Source of the DNA: Termitomyces sp. T153
Lineage: Eukaryota; Basidiomycota; Agaricomycetes; Agaricales; Lyophyllaceae
Direction of reading: 5' to 3'
Assembly: GCA_018296165.2 (NCBI GenBank)
Contig: JACKQL020000061.1
Location: 62,001 to 126,000 of the forward strand
Length of the DNA stretch: 64,000 nucleotides
The notes below the pieces were generated by a model that saw only the letters and a program-made list of their open reading frames with translations, had not been told where the DNA came from and did no database searches. Each line of letters opens with the position of its first letter. The first letter of the stretch is position 1. This document shows, piece after piece, positions 24,741 through 40,197 of the stretch. A program made the position numbers and the translations under genes.

Positions 24741-26090
24741 GCAATTCATTTCTTGAGGTTGTTATTCAGGAGGACAATCTGTCACAAGTATCATTGCTTT
24801 CTTCAACGTTCATGATTATAATATAATAAACATAATGTGAAAAGCAACAATTGTTGCTCATCCCATTGTACAGTCATTTTATTCAATGAAGTCTGATACT
24901 CCTCACGTCAAGTCATCAAAAGTCTTGAAACTCCTTTCAATGACATTTTCCTGTCTGTGCAAGCATAGTTTGTCTCAGCTGGTCTTCAGTGCTCATGCTC
25001 ACACATGCATGAGTGACTTTAGGGCACTTTTCACTCTGAGGCAGCTGATCGTGTCAATTTGATGTACACGGTCAGGAGGAGTGGGTGCCTTGCGTACGAA
25101 CTGCACCCTTCGGACATTCGGATGTCTTGCATGGCTGCCACGCGTATTCGATTGACTCTCGATGAGTCTTCTCATGGTGCATTGTCGCGCGCGTTTATCT
25201 CGTCCTACGTGCGGTGGATCGTGGCAAGCAGCACATCTCCATTTATTCGTCCCTACGGGCTCCCACTCTGCGTTTAAGTCAAGTTGAGATGTTCATTATG
25301 TTGAAAGAGAAACTTATACGCGTTGTTGCCGGTTGGCCACTGCTCAGACATTAGTGCTATGAAGAGGAGCTATAAACATTGAAAAACTCGTGAGTTTCTT
25401 GCATTGAACGTTCTGATCGTTTCAAGGACCTTCATTCCATCGTGTTACTATTCGACAATACTTCTAGGACCTCCGACTCCCTCCAGACCAGTGACAGTCT
25501 GAGCCCATCACTTCCTGAGCTAAGAATGCAAAGAGTGCTCTTGCACCTGACGACGGGAACCTGTGAGTCACAATTATTCATCTATCTTCCTCTTGGTATT
25601 CATCATGTATAATATTCCCAGTAGGCCCCCACAGCAGGACGTCTTGCCTCAACGAAGCGGTGTAATCACAAAGATGCATTCATTTGATACGCTGTTTAAC
25701 ACTGAGAAGATCACCTTTCCCAAGCTTAACAATAATATCAAAATTGACCTTTCTCGTGAGACTGAGACTGGAAATACTTCGAACAGAATATCGGTGATAT
25801 ATTCATAGTTGAATGTCAAAAGGACGTCCATTCTCTCACCATTCCCCTTGCCAATTTCCTGCAGCATGTTGGTGGCAAACCCGCCCCGCTCGATCTGACA
25901 GATGGGAGGTGCATGACACCTCTCGGCTGATTGGCAGGCGAGAGTCATGTTGCGGAATACCTCAATGCCATTGTTACGACATTTGACTGCTATTGCTGTC
26001 ATCGCGCCCAATAGGATGTCATGCTTGTCCTGGTGCAGGATGGGCAACGAGTCCTGGTGGACAAACTCGCATGGCCAGATGCCTTGCTGT
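24741..26090. other. Intergenic, gene-to-repeat transition
   Basis: No convincing gene. Near-identical ataat/ataaa AT-rich sequence follows the phosphatase stop (its 3' UTR and poly(A) region). A minus-strand frame of 132 codons (25,649-26,047) and a plus frame of 75 codons (26,121-26,348) read plausibly for short distances but have no recognised domain; they may be a broken gene or transposon edge. CpG content falls sharply near the right end. Confidence 0.45.
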
Positions 26091-26825
26091 TGTGGAGAAG
26101 ACTAGGACTAGGTCCAACACATGTTCTATTCAAGATACCTTGATGGCAAGGGCATATACCAGATGCTATTTACACAAGGAGACAGAGACCATGTTACAAC
26201 TTTCTCCATGAATGAAAAGGGTTTCTATGTCTATATTGTCAATTGTGAAGGGGTCATATCAATTGGTCCAATGTACTATGAACACCACACAAACAAGTTT
26301 CTGGCCCTCATCTTGTCACTATCCTTCTTGTGCCAGGCTACAATGTGACCATGACATGCAAGCCTCACATTGTGGTATGTATATTTTCTTTGTTTGAAAT
26401 TCAACAGTACTCAGATGTCTTTACAGCCTGAAGATGCCCCCCCCCCATTCCCACATATGCCTCCACTAGTAGGTATGGGCCATTGTGCAGCATGGCATGC
26501 CCGACATCTAGCCAGACAATTATGCATTTTATTGTAAGCCATGTTAATACATGACATATATCTCATAAAAGGTCCATATTTTGAACACACAAACTGCAGG
26601 GTTTGAATGATGAGGGACTGTGATCACAGAGATTCAAAGACAGTTGGACAGATGTCTCTTGATTCATGCAATAAATTATCATGCATATAGAATATTACTG
26701 AAGGCTCTCTGAGTAGGGCATTATTTGAAGCACCCTTTTTCTCTCTCAGCTGAAATCACAGAGTTCTGGACTTGATGCACACTTGTTACTCATAATAGAG
26801 GGAAAGCTGTTGATGATGATCAATG

Positions 26826-27220
26826 ATATCAAGGGAGAGCTTACATATGACATCAATCAAAGGGAAGCCATTGACAAGACAATGTCAACATCTTCAGTTA
26901 AAAGGTCATTTAGACACACTTTATCCACATCTTCATCTCCAAGAAAGAGTTGCATTTAGCATGAATCTGAGCATATAAGAGATACATGGGTACATATGCA
27001 TAAGTTAGAATATCATGCGGAAGGGGGTATATAGTAAACCAATGATCTGGGCAAGGGAGAGCATACAGGATTACATAAATCAAAGGAAAGCTGTTGACAA
27101 CGTGATGGCAACATCTCCATCTTATAGAGCTTATACATACACATGAAGTTATGTTTTTTTGATTGCATTGAGTATAAATCCAAAGATAAGAGATATGTAC
27201 ACACATACATATAAGATAGA
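26826..27220. repeat. Diverged tandem duplication, about 217-bp period
   Basis: The segment beginning near 26,826 (gggagagcttacatatgac, then tcaaagggaagccattgaca) is repeated from about 27,045 (gggagagcatacaggatta, then tcaaaggaaagctgttgaca). Similarity continues through a agagatacatg/agagatatgt stretch (26,978 and 27,188). Both copies are CpG-poor. Confidence 0.7.
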
Positions 27221-27344
27221 ATGTAACACAGAATTATGCAAAATACCTAATGATTCTGAGGCCTATGAAGTAGCTGAAGCTTTACTCCTTGATCCCCTGT
27301 GAAATTTTGTCTTCAGATTTTGTTCCCATGTGTTCCCATGTGAC

Positions 27345-29430
27345 TTGACATGTGATGTATAGACAATATAATTGGAGCTTGTCTTCAATTTTTACTCCCT
27401 ACTGGTTATCCTCCCAATGTACATTTGATATGAAATGCAGTGGTTTGTTTTTATTTGTTTTAGAGACCTAACCAAACAACAACAAATCAGCAGGTTTGAG
27501 GGCTCGAAGTACACTTAGAATCACACTATTTTTATATTGTAATAGTAGATTGATCAAAAATTGATTCAAATATAAGTTTAAACAAATATAATAGGTTCAA
27601 TTATCAAATAAAACCTAATATGAAGCTTTGTTCATGTTATTAGCCTAGGTAATCTGCTCCCTGGGAATTCTGAGCTGTGCACTGAACTTTGCCTGCTGGT
27701 CTCAAAATTCCCTCTCCCTTTTATACCACCATCTTTGTGCACAGACCACAATGTCCCATGCATGCTCCTGTTATCATTCCAGCCAATTCATTGCCTGATG
27801 CCAATGATTCTCATTGATCCTGCATGCTGGCAAGGCTCAGCACTCTTTCCCCCTCAAGTAATGGTTCCTTCCCATCCCAAATCCTTCCATAATCTCCTCT
27901 CATCCTTCTAGATCCATTTAGTGGTCAATGTCAGTATGCAAACTGAGGGAGGGAGGTGACCATTGTGCTGGGAGGTCAGGGGAGCACTTTCTTGGCATTG
28001 GTTAGGAAGTAACTGACCTGAGCTGGCACTGTCACCTGTTAGGTGAGCTTTGGCTGTCAGTAAAATCATTTTTTGATCACTGACATGTCAAGCTCTCATT
28101 GACTTTATTCTTTGTTAGCTCTTGCTGCCAGTTTTTGTCTTTGTGAGTTTATCAGTGCTTAGATTACAGTAAGTGCTTCCCTTAGCCTACAGTTTTTAGC
28201 TTTCATGCTTACATTCTTCAGCATTTTTGGGTACATTTGGAAATGTGTAGCACTTTCTCTGTGTTTCCACTCTCCTTTTTAGTAAGAGCTGTTATGACAA
28301 CATGTGATGTATAGCTGACAATATGGCTGGAGGTTGTCTTTGAATTTTGCTCCCTACTAGTTATCTTCCCAATGTACATTGATGCAAAATCAAAGTTTTG
28401 ACAGTGGCACAAAGTTTACAAAACTTGGACAAATGTGTTGGACTTAGATTTTGCAAGAGTTTAGGGCTCTTTATCAATAGTTCTCACTGTACAAGTAGAC
28501 AAGATAATAGATTTATTGATTTTCTTTACTAGTTCAAGACAGTTCTCAAAACAAGCAAAGGGGCACAAATAGTATATTAACTAATAATCCTGAAGTAGAG
28601 CTTGTGAGCCTAAGAAATCTGCTCCCTGGGGACTTCTGAGCCATGGCAAATACTTTCTTGTCTTTCTTCTTTATAATCTTTCCCCTTGTATAGCCTGTTG
28701 TTGGCACATGTACCATTGTGCTATCCACATGTTTTTTGTCATTGTCTGGGAACATAGTTGGCTGATGGGTGGTATGGGCATTGGGGTTCTGTGTGGACAG
28801 GCCTTGGCAGCATATGGTAAGACTTGTTTCCCCTTCCCCTCTTCCACTAAACCCCTTCTTTCTGTGCTGAGGCTATTATTGCAGCAGCTCTGGGAGCATT
28901 TGGTTTGGGTTGGTGATGCAAGTTGCAGGTGCAACAAGCTAAAGTTTTGGCTGAATCAACACCAGCTATTGATATACTAAGGATAGCTGGCACTGCCACT
29001 TTGTTAGGCATGTTGGCTATCACTCTGATTAAATTTTCTCAATTGAGTGACATGCTTAGTGCTCAACCCTCAACTCCTTTTGCTCTGGCTTTGTTGTTGC
29101 TGCTGTAAGCAAATCTTTGACTTTTTGGAATCATTGGAGCAGTATTTAAGCTAAGTACTTTCTCTGCCTACTGTTTTCAGCAAAATGCTTATAGTTTTTA
29201 GCATTTCAAGTATATTGAAAAAGTTCTTTCTTTTATTAAAATACTAGTTGTTATGGGTAAGTATCACCATATCAACATGTGATGTATAGCCAACAATATA
29301 GCTGGAGGTTGTCTTCAGATTTTGCTCCCTTCCAGTTATCTTTCTACTATGCACATGATGTGTATTCAACAATATAGCTGGAGCTTGTCTTTAGATTTTG
29401 CTCTCTTCTGGTTAACTCTCCACCAACTAC
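27345..29430. repeat. Dispersed ~85-bp repeat family, four copies
   Basis: Copies begin with a tgatgtatag motif and continue with caatat, (a/t)gctgga or ttggag, ttgtctt, ttttgctccct and gttatc. They lie at about 27,352-27,430, 28,302-28,385, 29,277-29,352 and 29,357-29,425; the last two are adjacent. A second shared stretch, atctgctccctggg, occurs at about 27,650 and 28,617. Identity is high enough for a common origin, but the element is unidentified. Confidence 0.75.
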
Positions 29431-29481
29431 TTTCTATCTTTTTTGATTTTTTTTATTTTATTTTATTTTTTTTTGCATTCC

Positions 29482-29590
29482 AAGATCTAAAATAGATTGA
29501 GGCCTTTATTCTCAAACTTTTTGATGGAGATCCATACAACCATTTGTAGCTGTTTGTCAGTTGTTCTTTTTTCTTTCTTCTTCTCTTATT
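29482..29590. repeat. Dispersed repeat, partner at 32,455-32,545
   Basis: The stretch from agatctaaaatagattgagg (29,483) recurs at about 32,456 as agatctagaattaatcaaga. Both continue with cctttat.ctcaaa, gatccata and ctgtttgt. It is part of the same unassigned repeat population. Confidence 0.65.
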
Positions 29591-29938
29591 ACAAAATGCT
29601 CTTAGTCATGTGTTCTATAATATCACAACCATGGGTCAAGAGTTTATGTAATTTACAAGGTTTCCCTTCTGATTCACATGATCATACTGTCCCAGTTGTC
29701 TAGTACTAGTCTTACATATCATAATTTTTTTTCCTTTCCATTATAATTCTGTCTATGTTAATGGTATAGTTTTACTTGCTTCTGGAGGCCAAATATTGCT
29801 AGAGGAGATACTATGCACATGATTGATCTATCAAAATGCCATGACAGAATTGCAACAGCAGCTGTCAAGTTATTTGATTATGTAAATGACAGGAAACCCT
29901 CAGGTTGGCAACATGGACAATCATATATCCTTTATCAC

Positions 29939-29990
29939 ACTAGATCTCAGACATGCCATGCACAGCAGCAGCCATACTATTTCATATACT
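29939..29990. repeat. Short dispersed repeat, partner at 33,157-33,210
   Basis: The sequence around tagatctcagacatgccatg (29,940) followed by cacagcagcagcc recurs around 33,158 as tagatcttggacatgccgtg followed by the same cacagcagcagcc, and both copies continue into similar ctcatata stretches. The second copy keeps a CpG where the first has CpA. Confidence 0.7.
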
Positions 29991-31486
29991 CTCACAGCAA
30001 CATGGTATATAGTAGGTGTACAATCTTTTCAACCCTTACAGAGGCAAGATTACACTTGAAATTTTCTGGCATTGAAAATTACTGCAATTGGGTAGTTGAA
30101 ATCATGTGATAGACCAATGATCAGCTTATCTGCACCAAGCAAAGCAAAAGTCACACATCATGCTTTGTAATCTCTTGCTTTAGCAACTGGATTGGTAATC
30201 ATAATTGTGTTGATATTGCATGTGAACTATAATCATGTTGTCTCCTGTAATTGTGTAATTGACAGAATGAATACCAGGACTCTTATTATCAAGGCCATGA
30301 AATATCATATTTGTTGTGCTTAAATGTATTGTGATGATATGTCTACATGCCATGCACTATCATGGTCTTTGAGCTAGATCAACCTCTATCTTATTTGGTG
30401 CACAGCCAGCTATCTCTCTCTGAGCTTCCTCTTGAGCTTCTCTCTACTTTGCATTCCTTTGATTGATAGTGTGTTAGTCTGTCATTGAAGTCATTTCATA
30501 TGTCATGCTTGCAATAAGCTGAACCTACTGTTTGGAAGCTTTCATCAATCAGTGTAATTGATCTCAACACTAGTAGCATTCTCAGTTTGCCTCTGCTTAG
30601 GTTAACAACCTGAAATAACAGCTGGACAGACACTATGTCTCCAGTCCTGAATCTTTCTGATTTGCAAGCTTCATATGTTAATCATACTGTCAGGTTTTGT
30701 ATACTCATTGACAATGTTGCTAATATTCTCTTGCCATCATCTCTTGCCTTTGCTTGAGTGAACTGTATAATGTTGTCCTTAGTTATTATAAAACCTTTTA
30801 AAAGTATCTTCTCTATGAGCCTGTAGAAATCAAGTCTTAGTTCAATGGATGATAGACTTTATCTGATGCAGCTTCTGATGTGGGTGTGAATATATGGCCC
30901 ATAAGATTGATGTGTTTTTCTTCTTGGTCTATATGTGTGTCCCACCATCATTCAAGACAAACTTCTGAAAATTCACAGTCAAAGTAGTTACATATCAAAC
31001 CAGCACTTTTTATGGCATCCTCAAAATGCTGGATTCCAAGTCTGTCAAGCTTCCCTGATTGCTTCATATATTTGATGCATTTATAGTCACTGATGCTGAT
31101 TATTAGTTTCTGTCATTTGTAAACTGTGTGTTCTTGGCCTAGAAACATAACAGTTGTGCATATAACTCTGTCATTTCAATATTGTTCAACTTGTGCAGGA
31201 AAGACCTGTGTGGGTGGCTTATCAAAATGGGAGATATTAGTCCTTGGTTGTGCAGACATAATGTGAGACAATTCACAAAAGTCAGAGTGGAGATCATGAA
31301 GCCGTGAAGGAATGCAGATAATGGCTGCAAATAAATTAAATTTTATAAATCACACCATGTTCCTTTTTAGTAAGTATATATTTGTGCACATATTAGTCAA
31401 TGATTCCTCACCTTTGTTATTCTTATCTGACTTTTATTATTTTTCAGTAATTTTTTTTCTTATTATTCTCTATTTTTTTTTCTCTC

Positions 31487-31490
<4 letters not shown>

Positions 31491-31551
<61 letters not shown>
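31491..31551. repeat. (TTA)n microsatellite
   Basis: About twenty uninterrupted TTA/ATT triplets, preceded by T-rich sequence. The poly-Tyr or poly-Ile readings of this stretch are artefacts. Confidence 0.98.
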
Positions 31552-31552
<1 letters not shown>

Positions 31553-33399
31553 TTGGAGCCTACAATGAGTGAAGTGGTGGCAATATGCAAATGCTTGTGC
31601 TTGTCAAGTACAGACACAGTGATATTGATGCCTATGCTATGTATTACCACTTAAATATTTACACATATTTCTTTTGCTTTTCAACTACTTGCCATCATCA
31701 GTCATTCATCTATATTTACTCTACTGCACATTGTCATCCATTGTTGGTGTCCTCAGACATCTTGCTCATCTGTGAGTAGCAGCCAGATGCAGGAAATGGC
31801 AGAAATGGGGATCAGAGCAGTGCCTAGTAGATATTTTTAATGTTTTGGCCTGGGCTGACTGCCTAGTGACTGTGTTTCATGACACTTGGACAATGTGCAT
31901 TGACATCTTAATGAGGCATTCACTTATAGTTACTCTGGTAGGGCTTACAGCTGGAGGGTGCATCAAATTATTGTCTGATATACCATTCCAAACTGAATGA
32001 CAAACAAACACATTTTCAATCCTTATCCTAAACACATCATGAGTTTTGCTTTCCTTTTGTCTTTTCTACCAATTTTTTACATGTTTTTTAAAATTTTCTT
32101 GTGTTCTATACAATGCTATTCCACTACTCTATTTAATTTCAGTGTGGCTTTGCTATTGGCACATGCAGCTTGGCTGTTGGCAACATTTTTTTTTTGGTAT
32201 GATAGTGTCTTGGATCCTTTTACTAAATTAGTATACAAAAAATGTTTTTATTAAGATGTCTAATGTATTTTTTACATATACAATTGTTATACTGCTTTTG
32301 TCCTCATTAAGTGATCAGTGACCTGTCATTTGTAGACCTTGGACCTGCCATGCACCATGCACCCACAACAGTTGATTTTTGATAGTGAAAAACAAATACA
32401 AACAAATTCACAATATTGAGGACAAAAAAGCCAGGAGGAAAGGCCTCAATCTTCTGAGATCTAGAATTAATCAAGACCTTTATCCTCAAAAGTTCAACAC
32501 AGATCCATACCACTACTTGTATCTGTTTGTTCCTCATCATTATCTTATTATCTTATCTTGTTCTTTTCTTATCTTACATCTGAATAAGTTTTAATCTGAT
32601 AATACAACTGTTTATATATGTTTGTCTGTTGTACTCTCCACTCAGTCACTTCTTCTCTTATTGGTTTGGAAGGAATTTCATGCAGGTCATATTAATAGTA
32701 TTGAACTAATACAGCTCACATCTGTAACAACCTTTTCTTCCATATGTATGGATGATTTCTCCTTTCTACTTCTACTTCCTGACAAACATCATGTTTCTCT
32801 TTCTTATTAACTTCAATTTCCTGTATGTTTATTTAATCAGCTGTTGTTATTGTCATGGTGTATGAATAATGTAATGAATATCATGGTTTGGTGAGTTTTC
32901 TATAGTTTATGCAATCATCACAGCATCAACTTTTTCTATCAATGGTCTTTCATTCTGGTTGAGGTAATGGGATTCCCATGGTTTATATAATTATGAACCC
33001 ATTCCATTTCATTGTTAAACTGTCCAAGGGAATTTCTTCTGTTTCATGAATGACATAAAGTCATGTATAGATAATTCTCTTGTACAACTTATGACATCAA
33101 ACAAGGAGGTTGATAAACATATTATGCACATATCTAATGTGTTGCTACCAACACCCTAGATCTTGGACATGCCGTGCACAGCAGCAGCCCATAATAGCTC
33201 ATATAAATAGATCTCAGAAGTGCAACTATTGTTTGATTGGAAGCACCTGCTTCTGCCTTCTCCAAATGCCTCCCATTGTCCCTCACAGGGTTCTGGTTCT
33301 TCCCATATTTTTCTGACATTATTGACAGGGATCAATTTGCCTCCCTTACTGCCTCCTGTCATCCTTCCTTTGCCTCTTTTCATGTTTCTATTACCTCAG

Positions 33400-34085
33400 C
33401 CTCAATTAAATCTGATTGTAGCTCCAATGCCAGTGTAAAGAGGAAAAACAATGATGGCCAAGATGATGATAGCCAAGGTGCAGTGGATTCTGTCATCTGC
33501 AATATCAGAGCAACTGAAAAGGCAAGTTGTATACTATCATGTGGGAAGTGCTTCACTCACGAGCACTCACTGACCAGGAAACATAGTCTTAGGAGGCTGT
33601 TGATGAGCACAGAGACAAATTTATCATCAAGGAATCATGGATACTGCCAAGCAACAAACAGTCTGAGGCCAGCTTGATCCAGAACTGCAAAGCACCTCAC
33701 ATCCCTGAGATCATTGACTCTATGATCTATGTATGATATTAGAATATTTGACTGGTACTCACAAGCAACATCTACAACCTGGCAAGTCAACAACCAAGCA
33801 TTGAGAAAAGTAGTGTGTGCCTGAGAAGCTAGTTGGTCATCTACTTTCAACCATGCAAAGTTATACAGAGCTTCTCTCTGCATTTCTGGACTATGCTCAA
33901 GGTATGATTATACATTGCCTATATTCAACTCATCTCACAAATTCTCGATGCAGGAATCAAATATCTACAAGATCATAATCACATGCATTGTGACATATCC
34001 ACTAACAATCTTATGTCAAGTGATGTTCACTTTGAGGAGCCAACTGACAAATGTTCATGCCCAATCATTGATATTGTCATGAGTC
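33400..34085 (+). pseudogene. Decayed FunK1-type fungal protein kinase
   Basis: Pieces of a FunK1 domain (the atypical fungal kinase family expanded in Agaricomycetes) are readable in shifting plus-strand frames: KFIIKESWILPSNKQSE with the ATP-site Lys region (about 33,618-33,670), PHIPEIIDSMIY (about 33,700) and HCDISTNNLM (33,986-34,015). The catalytic loop normally reads HRD; here Arg is Cys while the catalytic Asp is kept. Frameshifts and stops separate the parts. No N- or C-terminal extensions were identified, and similarity stops at about 34,085, where CpG content returns to normal. Identification rests on motif order, not a search. Confidence 0.6.
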
Positions 34086-34188
34086 CGTACGTATACGTAT
34101 GTAGAAAATCCTGGACAATGATAATGGAGCATCACTTCCAACTTGAAGATATATGCACTAACTTACACACCACCGCCAACACATTGGT

Positions 34189-36620
<2,432 letters not shown>

Positions 36621-37780
36621 CGTGGGATTGGAATTGTGCAGGGTGGGTGATGTGTTTTTATACTTTGTCATTAGAGAGGCGGCGAGATAATTGGGCTCTA
36701 TTTCGGGCGCCTTGTACCATGAGGTGTTGCATCTTCCCAAGCGTGTTCATGAGACAAAATATGCATAGACAGATAAAAAGATAACCCAACAATTGTAGAG
36801 CGGCGAGAGCACGAGTTGTTACACATAGAGCTCAGGGACGGGAGCCATGAGAAAGCATCCTGAGCATCGCGAGATGGTTAACGTTAGAATCGTGCGAAAG
36901 GTGGTTGAAACCTTAAGGAAATGCGTGTTTTGGTTTCGGGCCACCGGTATTAACTGAATAATAGTACATGACGCGTGAGTACGTCTTCTAAATTGCCCTT
37001 GACCACGTGAGACAAAATGTGACGACCATATCACTGGCAGATGACGACCCAGCCAATTGGTGGCGGGTGGTGCGACACTTATGTTTTATTTTTAATTTTC
37101 TTACCCTTGGTTCATTATAAATGACTCGTCTTACATCCTTGTGATGTGCTCAACCTCGCATCTGCTCTGTTGTAATGCACCTTGATCTCTATGGGGTAGC
37201 GTGCTATATGTGCCGTAAACGGGTCATCGGTAGCCGCCTTACTGTCTATCGTGAAAGCGCGTTGCACGCAGGAGCACCATTCGCTCATTACATACAACGA
37301 CTCGTCTGCTATCCACGCTGACTCGCAACATATGCTTTCCGGACACACTGTGGGAGATCTGTTTTCTGTTTTCATCCATCCTTGTCCAACAGATGAGTAA
37401 AGTACACTGGCAGTGACTAGAATGGAACTCGATCAATTTCAACTCAGTTCGTCCATCAGAGAGTGAAGGCTGATACAAATAGACAACTGGAAACTAAAGA
37501 TTGATTTAGGAAGTCAGGCGGTCAACCCCGCAGCAGCTACTTGAGCTCCAAGTCAGAAAGTCCAGTCCTATTTCTGTTGTACGTGTCATTACAATTCCTT
37601 GAATACCTTCCCACTCTCACTGTCTGTCCAAACACACTTCTAGTCAAGAAGAATATTCAGTGGATACAATACGTTATGTTGCTATTATTGACTACCTGGC
37701 GCTTGTAATAGAGCCTTCATTCCCTCGCTGCCCAAGTATAAAAATGCCCCTACCTCCCTTGACATTTCAACCAACCCACG
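36621..37780. promoter_or_regulatory. Shared divergent promoter region of the carboxylesterase pair
   Basis: A 1,160-bp region between two start codons facing away from each other. Both promoters must lie here. A tataaaa-like element (agtataaaaatgcc) sits at 37,735-37,748, about 40 bp before the copy 2 start. tttttatac lies about 35 bp before the copy 1 start (36,655-36,663), a TATA-like site read on the minus strand. Confidence 0.55.
36801..37020 (-). repeat. Relic duplication of the carboxylesterase 5' region
   Basis: The sequence from cggcgagagcacgagttgtt (36,802) to gagacaaaat near 37,009 parallels 36,567-36,765, which covers the signal-peptide codons and promoter of copy 1 (cggcgagagcagaagttgtg to gagacaaaat). 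Shared landmarks occur in the same order (agagct, ggga, tttcggg). It is diverged and carries no open frame of note. Assignment is by eye and the identity is moderate. Confidence 0.45.
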
Positions 37781-40197
37781 ATGCTCTGCCATATTCTCAT
37801 TCTGCTAGCTAGCATTACTTCTGTCATCGCTGCTTCAGAATTGCTGGAAGTCAGTCTGCCTATAGGTACATTCCGTGGTGTATCCACACCTCAGGGTATC
37901 GAGAAATGGCTCGGCATCCGATATGGCCAGCCCCCTGTTGGTCCCTTACGGTTCAAAGCGCCAGTCCCTGTCCCTCATGTAACTCCAGGTGCAGAGGTGA
38001 TGAATGCGTCAACATTTGGTAATGCTTGTCCACAACTGCCGACTGATGGGGGCACGCCACTGGGGGCACCTATTGCAGAAGATTGTTTGTTCCTCAATGT
38101 ACGTCTTCAATGAGAATTCTAATTCATACTGGAAACTGATTGTTCCAATATATTTAGGTGTTCAGACCAAATGGAACGTCCTCTACGGCCGGTTTGCCTG
38201 TTTTAATTTGGATACATGTGCGCTCTCCTTTGTTTTCGAACTCAATTATCTGTGATTTACATCGAAGGTAGGGTGGTCAATACACAACAGGGTTCTTCTC
38301 TTCTTTCTAAGAATCACTATACACACTTACCCTTGCTATACACCCAATAGAGCTGCTTCAGAGGCCTTATACGATCCCACTCGTAAGCCCCTCCTCTTCT
38401 TTTGAGCTTTCTCCTTCCACAGATCGGACTAGGAATCCTCCAACGCAGTGTCACCAACCAACGTCCCATCGTCTTCGTATCAATGTACGTTTCCTCTACA
38501 AGTGCAAGCCCAGGATCACCACTGACTCCATGAACTCAGCAACTACCGCGTCAACACATTTGGATTCGTGCGTGAAGCTCGTTTCTGAATTATATCCGTC
38601 CATTCGTTCAAGATGTATTTTCCAGTTATCGAGTGCGAGTGTCGCGCCTGAAGATCTGAATGCCGGACTTCTGGATCAACGCCTTGCTTTTGAGTTCGTG
38701 CAGGACAACATAGCTGCATTTGGCGGTGATCCAGCCAAGGTACGTTGACAGATCACAAACACATGGAACAATTGGGAGTGGGTCCTATTTACATTTGACT
38801 CTCAGGTTACAATCTGGGGCCAGGTGACTTGGATTTCAAAGCCTTCCTTTGAGGGGCTAACATCGCTCAGTCTGCTGGTGCAGGCAGTGTCGAGGCGCAC
38901 ATAATCTACGATGCTCCCAGAAACTTGTTCCGTGCCGGCATGGCAGAATCCCCCGTTGGCCCTTTGTATGTATGGTTTAACTTTTTGGGGAGGATTCAAA
39001 TAACAAAATGACGTACAGCAAAACCTCACCCCCCGCGAGCGTTTACGACGAACCTGGGAAGCCATTCGCGCGTCTCCTCAACAACACAGGGTGCACCGCA
39101 GGACCCGATGCGATTGCATGTCTTCAGGCTGTACCATTCGAGGTCCGCCTATCCATCCTTCTCACCTTGCCCTATCAATGACAAATACAGACACTCTTGT
39201 CAATAAGCAACTCGATGATCCGCTCCGTGCTTAACGACCAGCTCTGGCAGCCATCCATAGGACCACCTGGGAGCTTTGCACCTACCCGTGCGTCGGAGCT
39301 CATCAAGGCAGGGCAGTTCCGACATGATGTTGCGTATCTCGCTGGCACAAATGTTCGTATCATGTGTCTTCCTCCTAGACCACTTGACTCAATGAATATC
39401 CATTAGTTGAACGAAGGCACAATCTTCTCCGACTCCCTGCTCCCCATGCACCCAAATACAACTGCGGCTTCCAACACCGACTTCGAAACCTTCATTCGCG
39501 CGCTCCTGATTGACCCCTCAACCGTCACGCAGCCCACATTTGACCGCCTAGAAGAGCTGTTCCCTACAACCATACAGGTGCCTTTTGCCACAGGAAACGA
39601 GCTGTTCGACCGTGGAGAGCAGTGGTATACGGATGAGATGTTCGTCGCGCCCAGGAGACTGTTTTTCGAACATGCGGCACCCCTTCAGAATGTGTTTGCG
39701 TATCATTTTACAGAGTTTGTTCCGGGAAATGATATCACTTTTGGAGGTATGATTTTCCAGTCTGGTGGTGCTAAGTAGTGGTGACTTGAACGATGGACAG
39801 TGTCTCACGCGTCGGAGTTACCGCTTATTTTTAGACTGCCTTCTGGTGAAGCGGCGATCGAGGACGATTTTTCGAATACGATGCTTGATATGTGGTTGTC
39901 GTTCGTCAATGACATGAACCCTGGCGGTATGTCTCTGCGTCTATCCCCTACCCCCCTCCTAGCCGCTGACTTTGTATTTCGTATCGTGCATAGACAACTG
40001 GCCAAAGTACACGCTCCAGAATCGTAGTGTGCTCCAGTTGAAGAGGGGAAATATTACTGTTGTACCCGATGGTGAGCTCTCTAGTTTTGTTTTTTCCCCA
40101 GTACTACCGAGTACATATTGCACACATCAAAGATTTCGACCTTGACAAAACAAGATTCTTGAATACCGATGCGGTGTTGGCTCAGTTCCAGAAGTAG
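37781..40197 (+). CDS. Secreted type-B carboxylesterase/lipase, copy 2
   Basis: Close paralogue of copy 1 on the opposite strand with the same exon plan. The start at 37,781 gives MLCHILILLASITSVIAA, then SLPIGTFRGVSTPQGIEKWL. The first intron (gtacgtctt) follows EDCLFLN. WIH|GGQYTTG|AASEALYDPT is assembled from short exons at 38,200-38,380. VTIWGQ (about 38,805) plus SAGAGSVEA after a 50-nt intron gives the nucleophile elbow G-Q-S-A-G. The substrate-region exon 39,410-39,745 matches copy 1 closely (RALLIDPSTVTQPTFDRLEE). The His motif is VSHASELPLIFRLPSGE (about 39,800) and the C-terminus is DAVLAQFQK with the stop at 40,195-40,197. No disabling change seen. Likely secreted esterase acting on plant or lipid esters; substrate unknown. 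Confidence 0.88.

Larger units (their letters stand above)
26091..34085. repeat. CpG-depleted AT-rich repeat block
   Basis: For 8 kb the dinucleotide CG almost disappears (for example one occurrence in 26,401-27,000), while TG and CA are frequent; flanking gene segments have dozens per 600 bp. The block contains diverged dispersed and tandem repeats, an ATT microsatellite and a kinase relic, and no intact gene. The pattern is that of old repeats whose methylated CpG has deaminated. Most of it cannot be assigned to a named transposon. Confidence 0.85.

Noticed and set aside
28671..29108. Several short frames on both strands as small genes
   Set aside because: They lie in CpG-depleted repeat sequence, overlap each other and show no domain or signal.
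33237..33677. 146-codon plus-strand frame taken as an intact gene
   Set aside because: The kinase relic text changes frame within it, it has no start context, and its C-terminal part is the wrong frame of the FunK1 segment.
26091..34085. RIP-type mutation as the cause of the low-CpG blocks
   Set aside because: Classic ascomycete RIP targets CpA. Here the loss is of CpG in all flanking contexts and CpA/TpG are gained, which fits CpG methylation decay better; a dinucleotide computation would decide.
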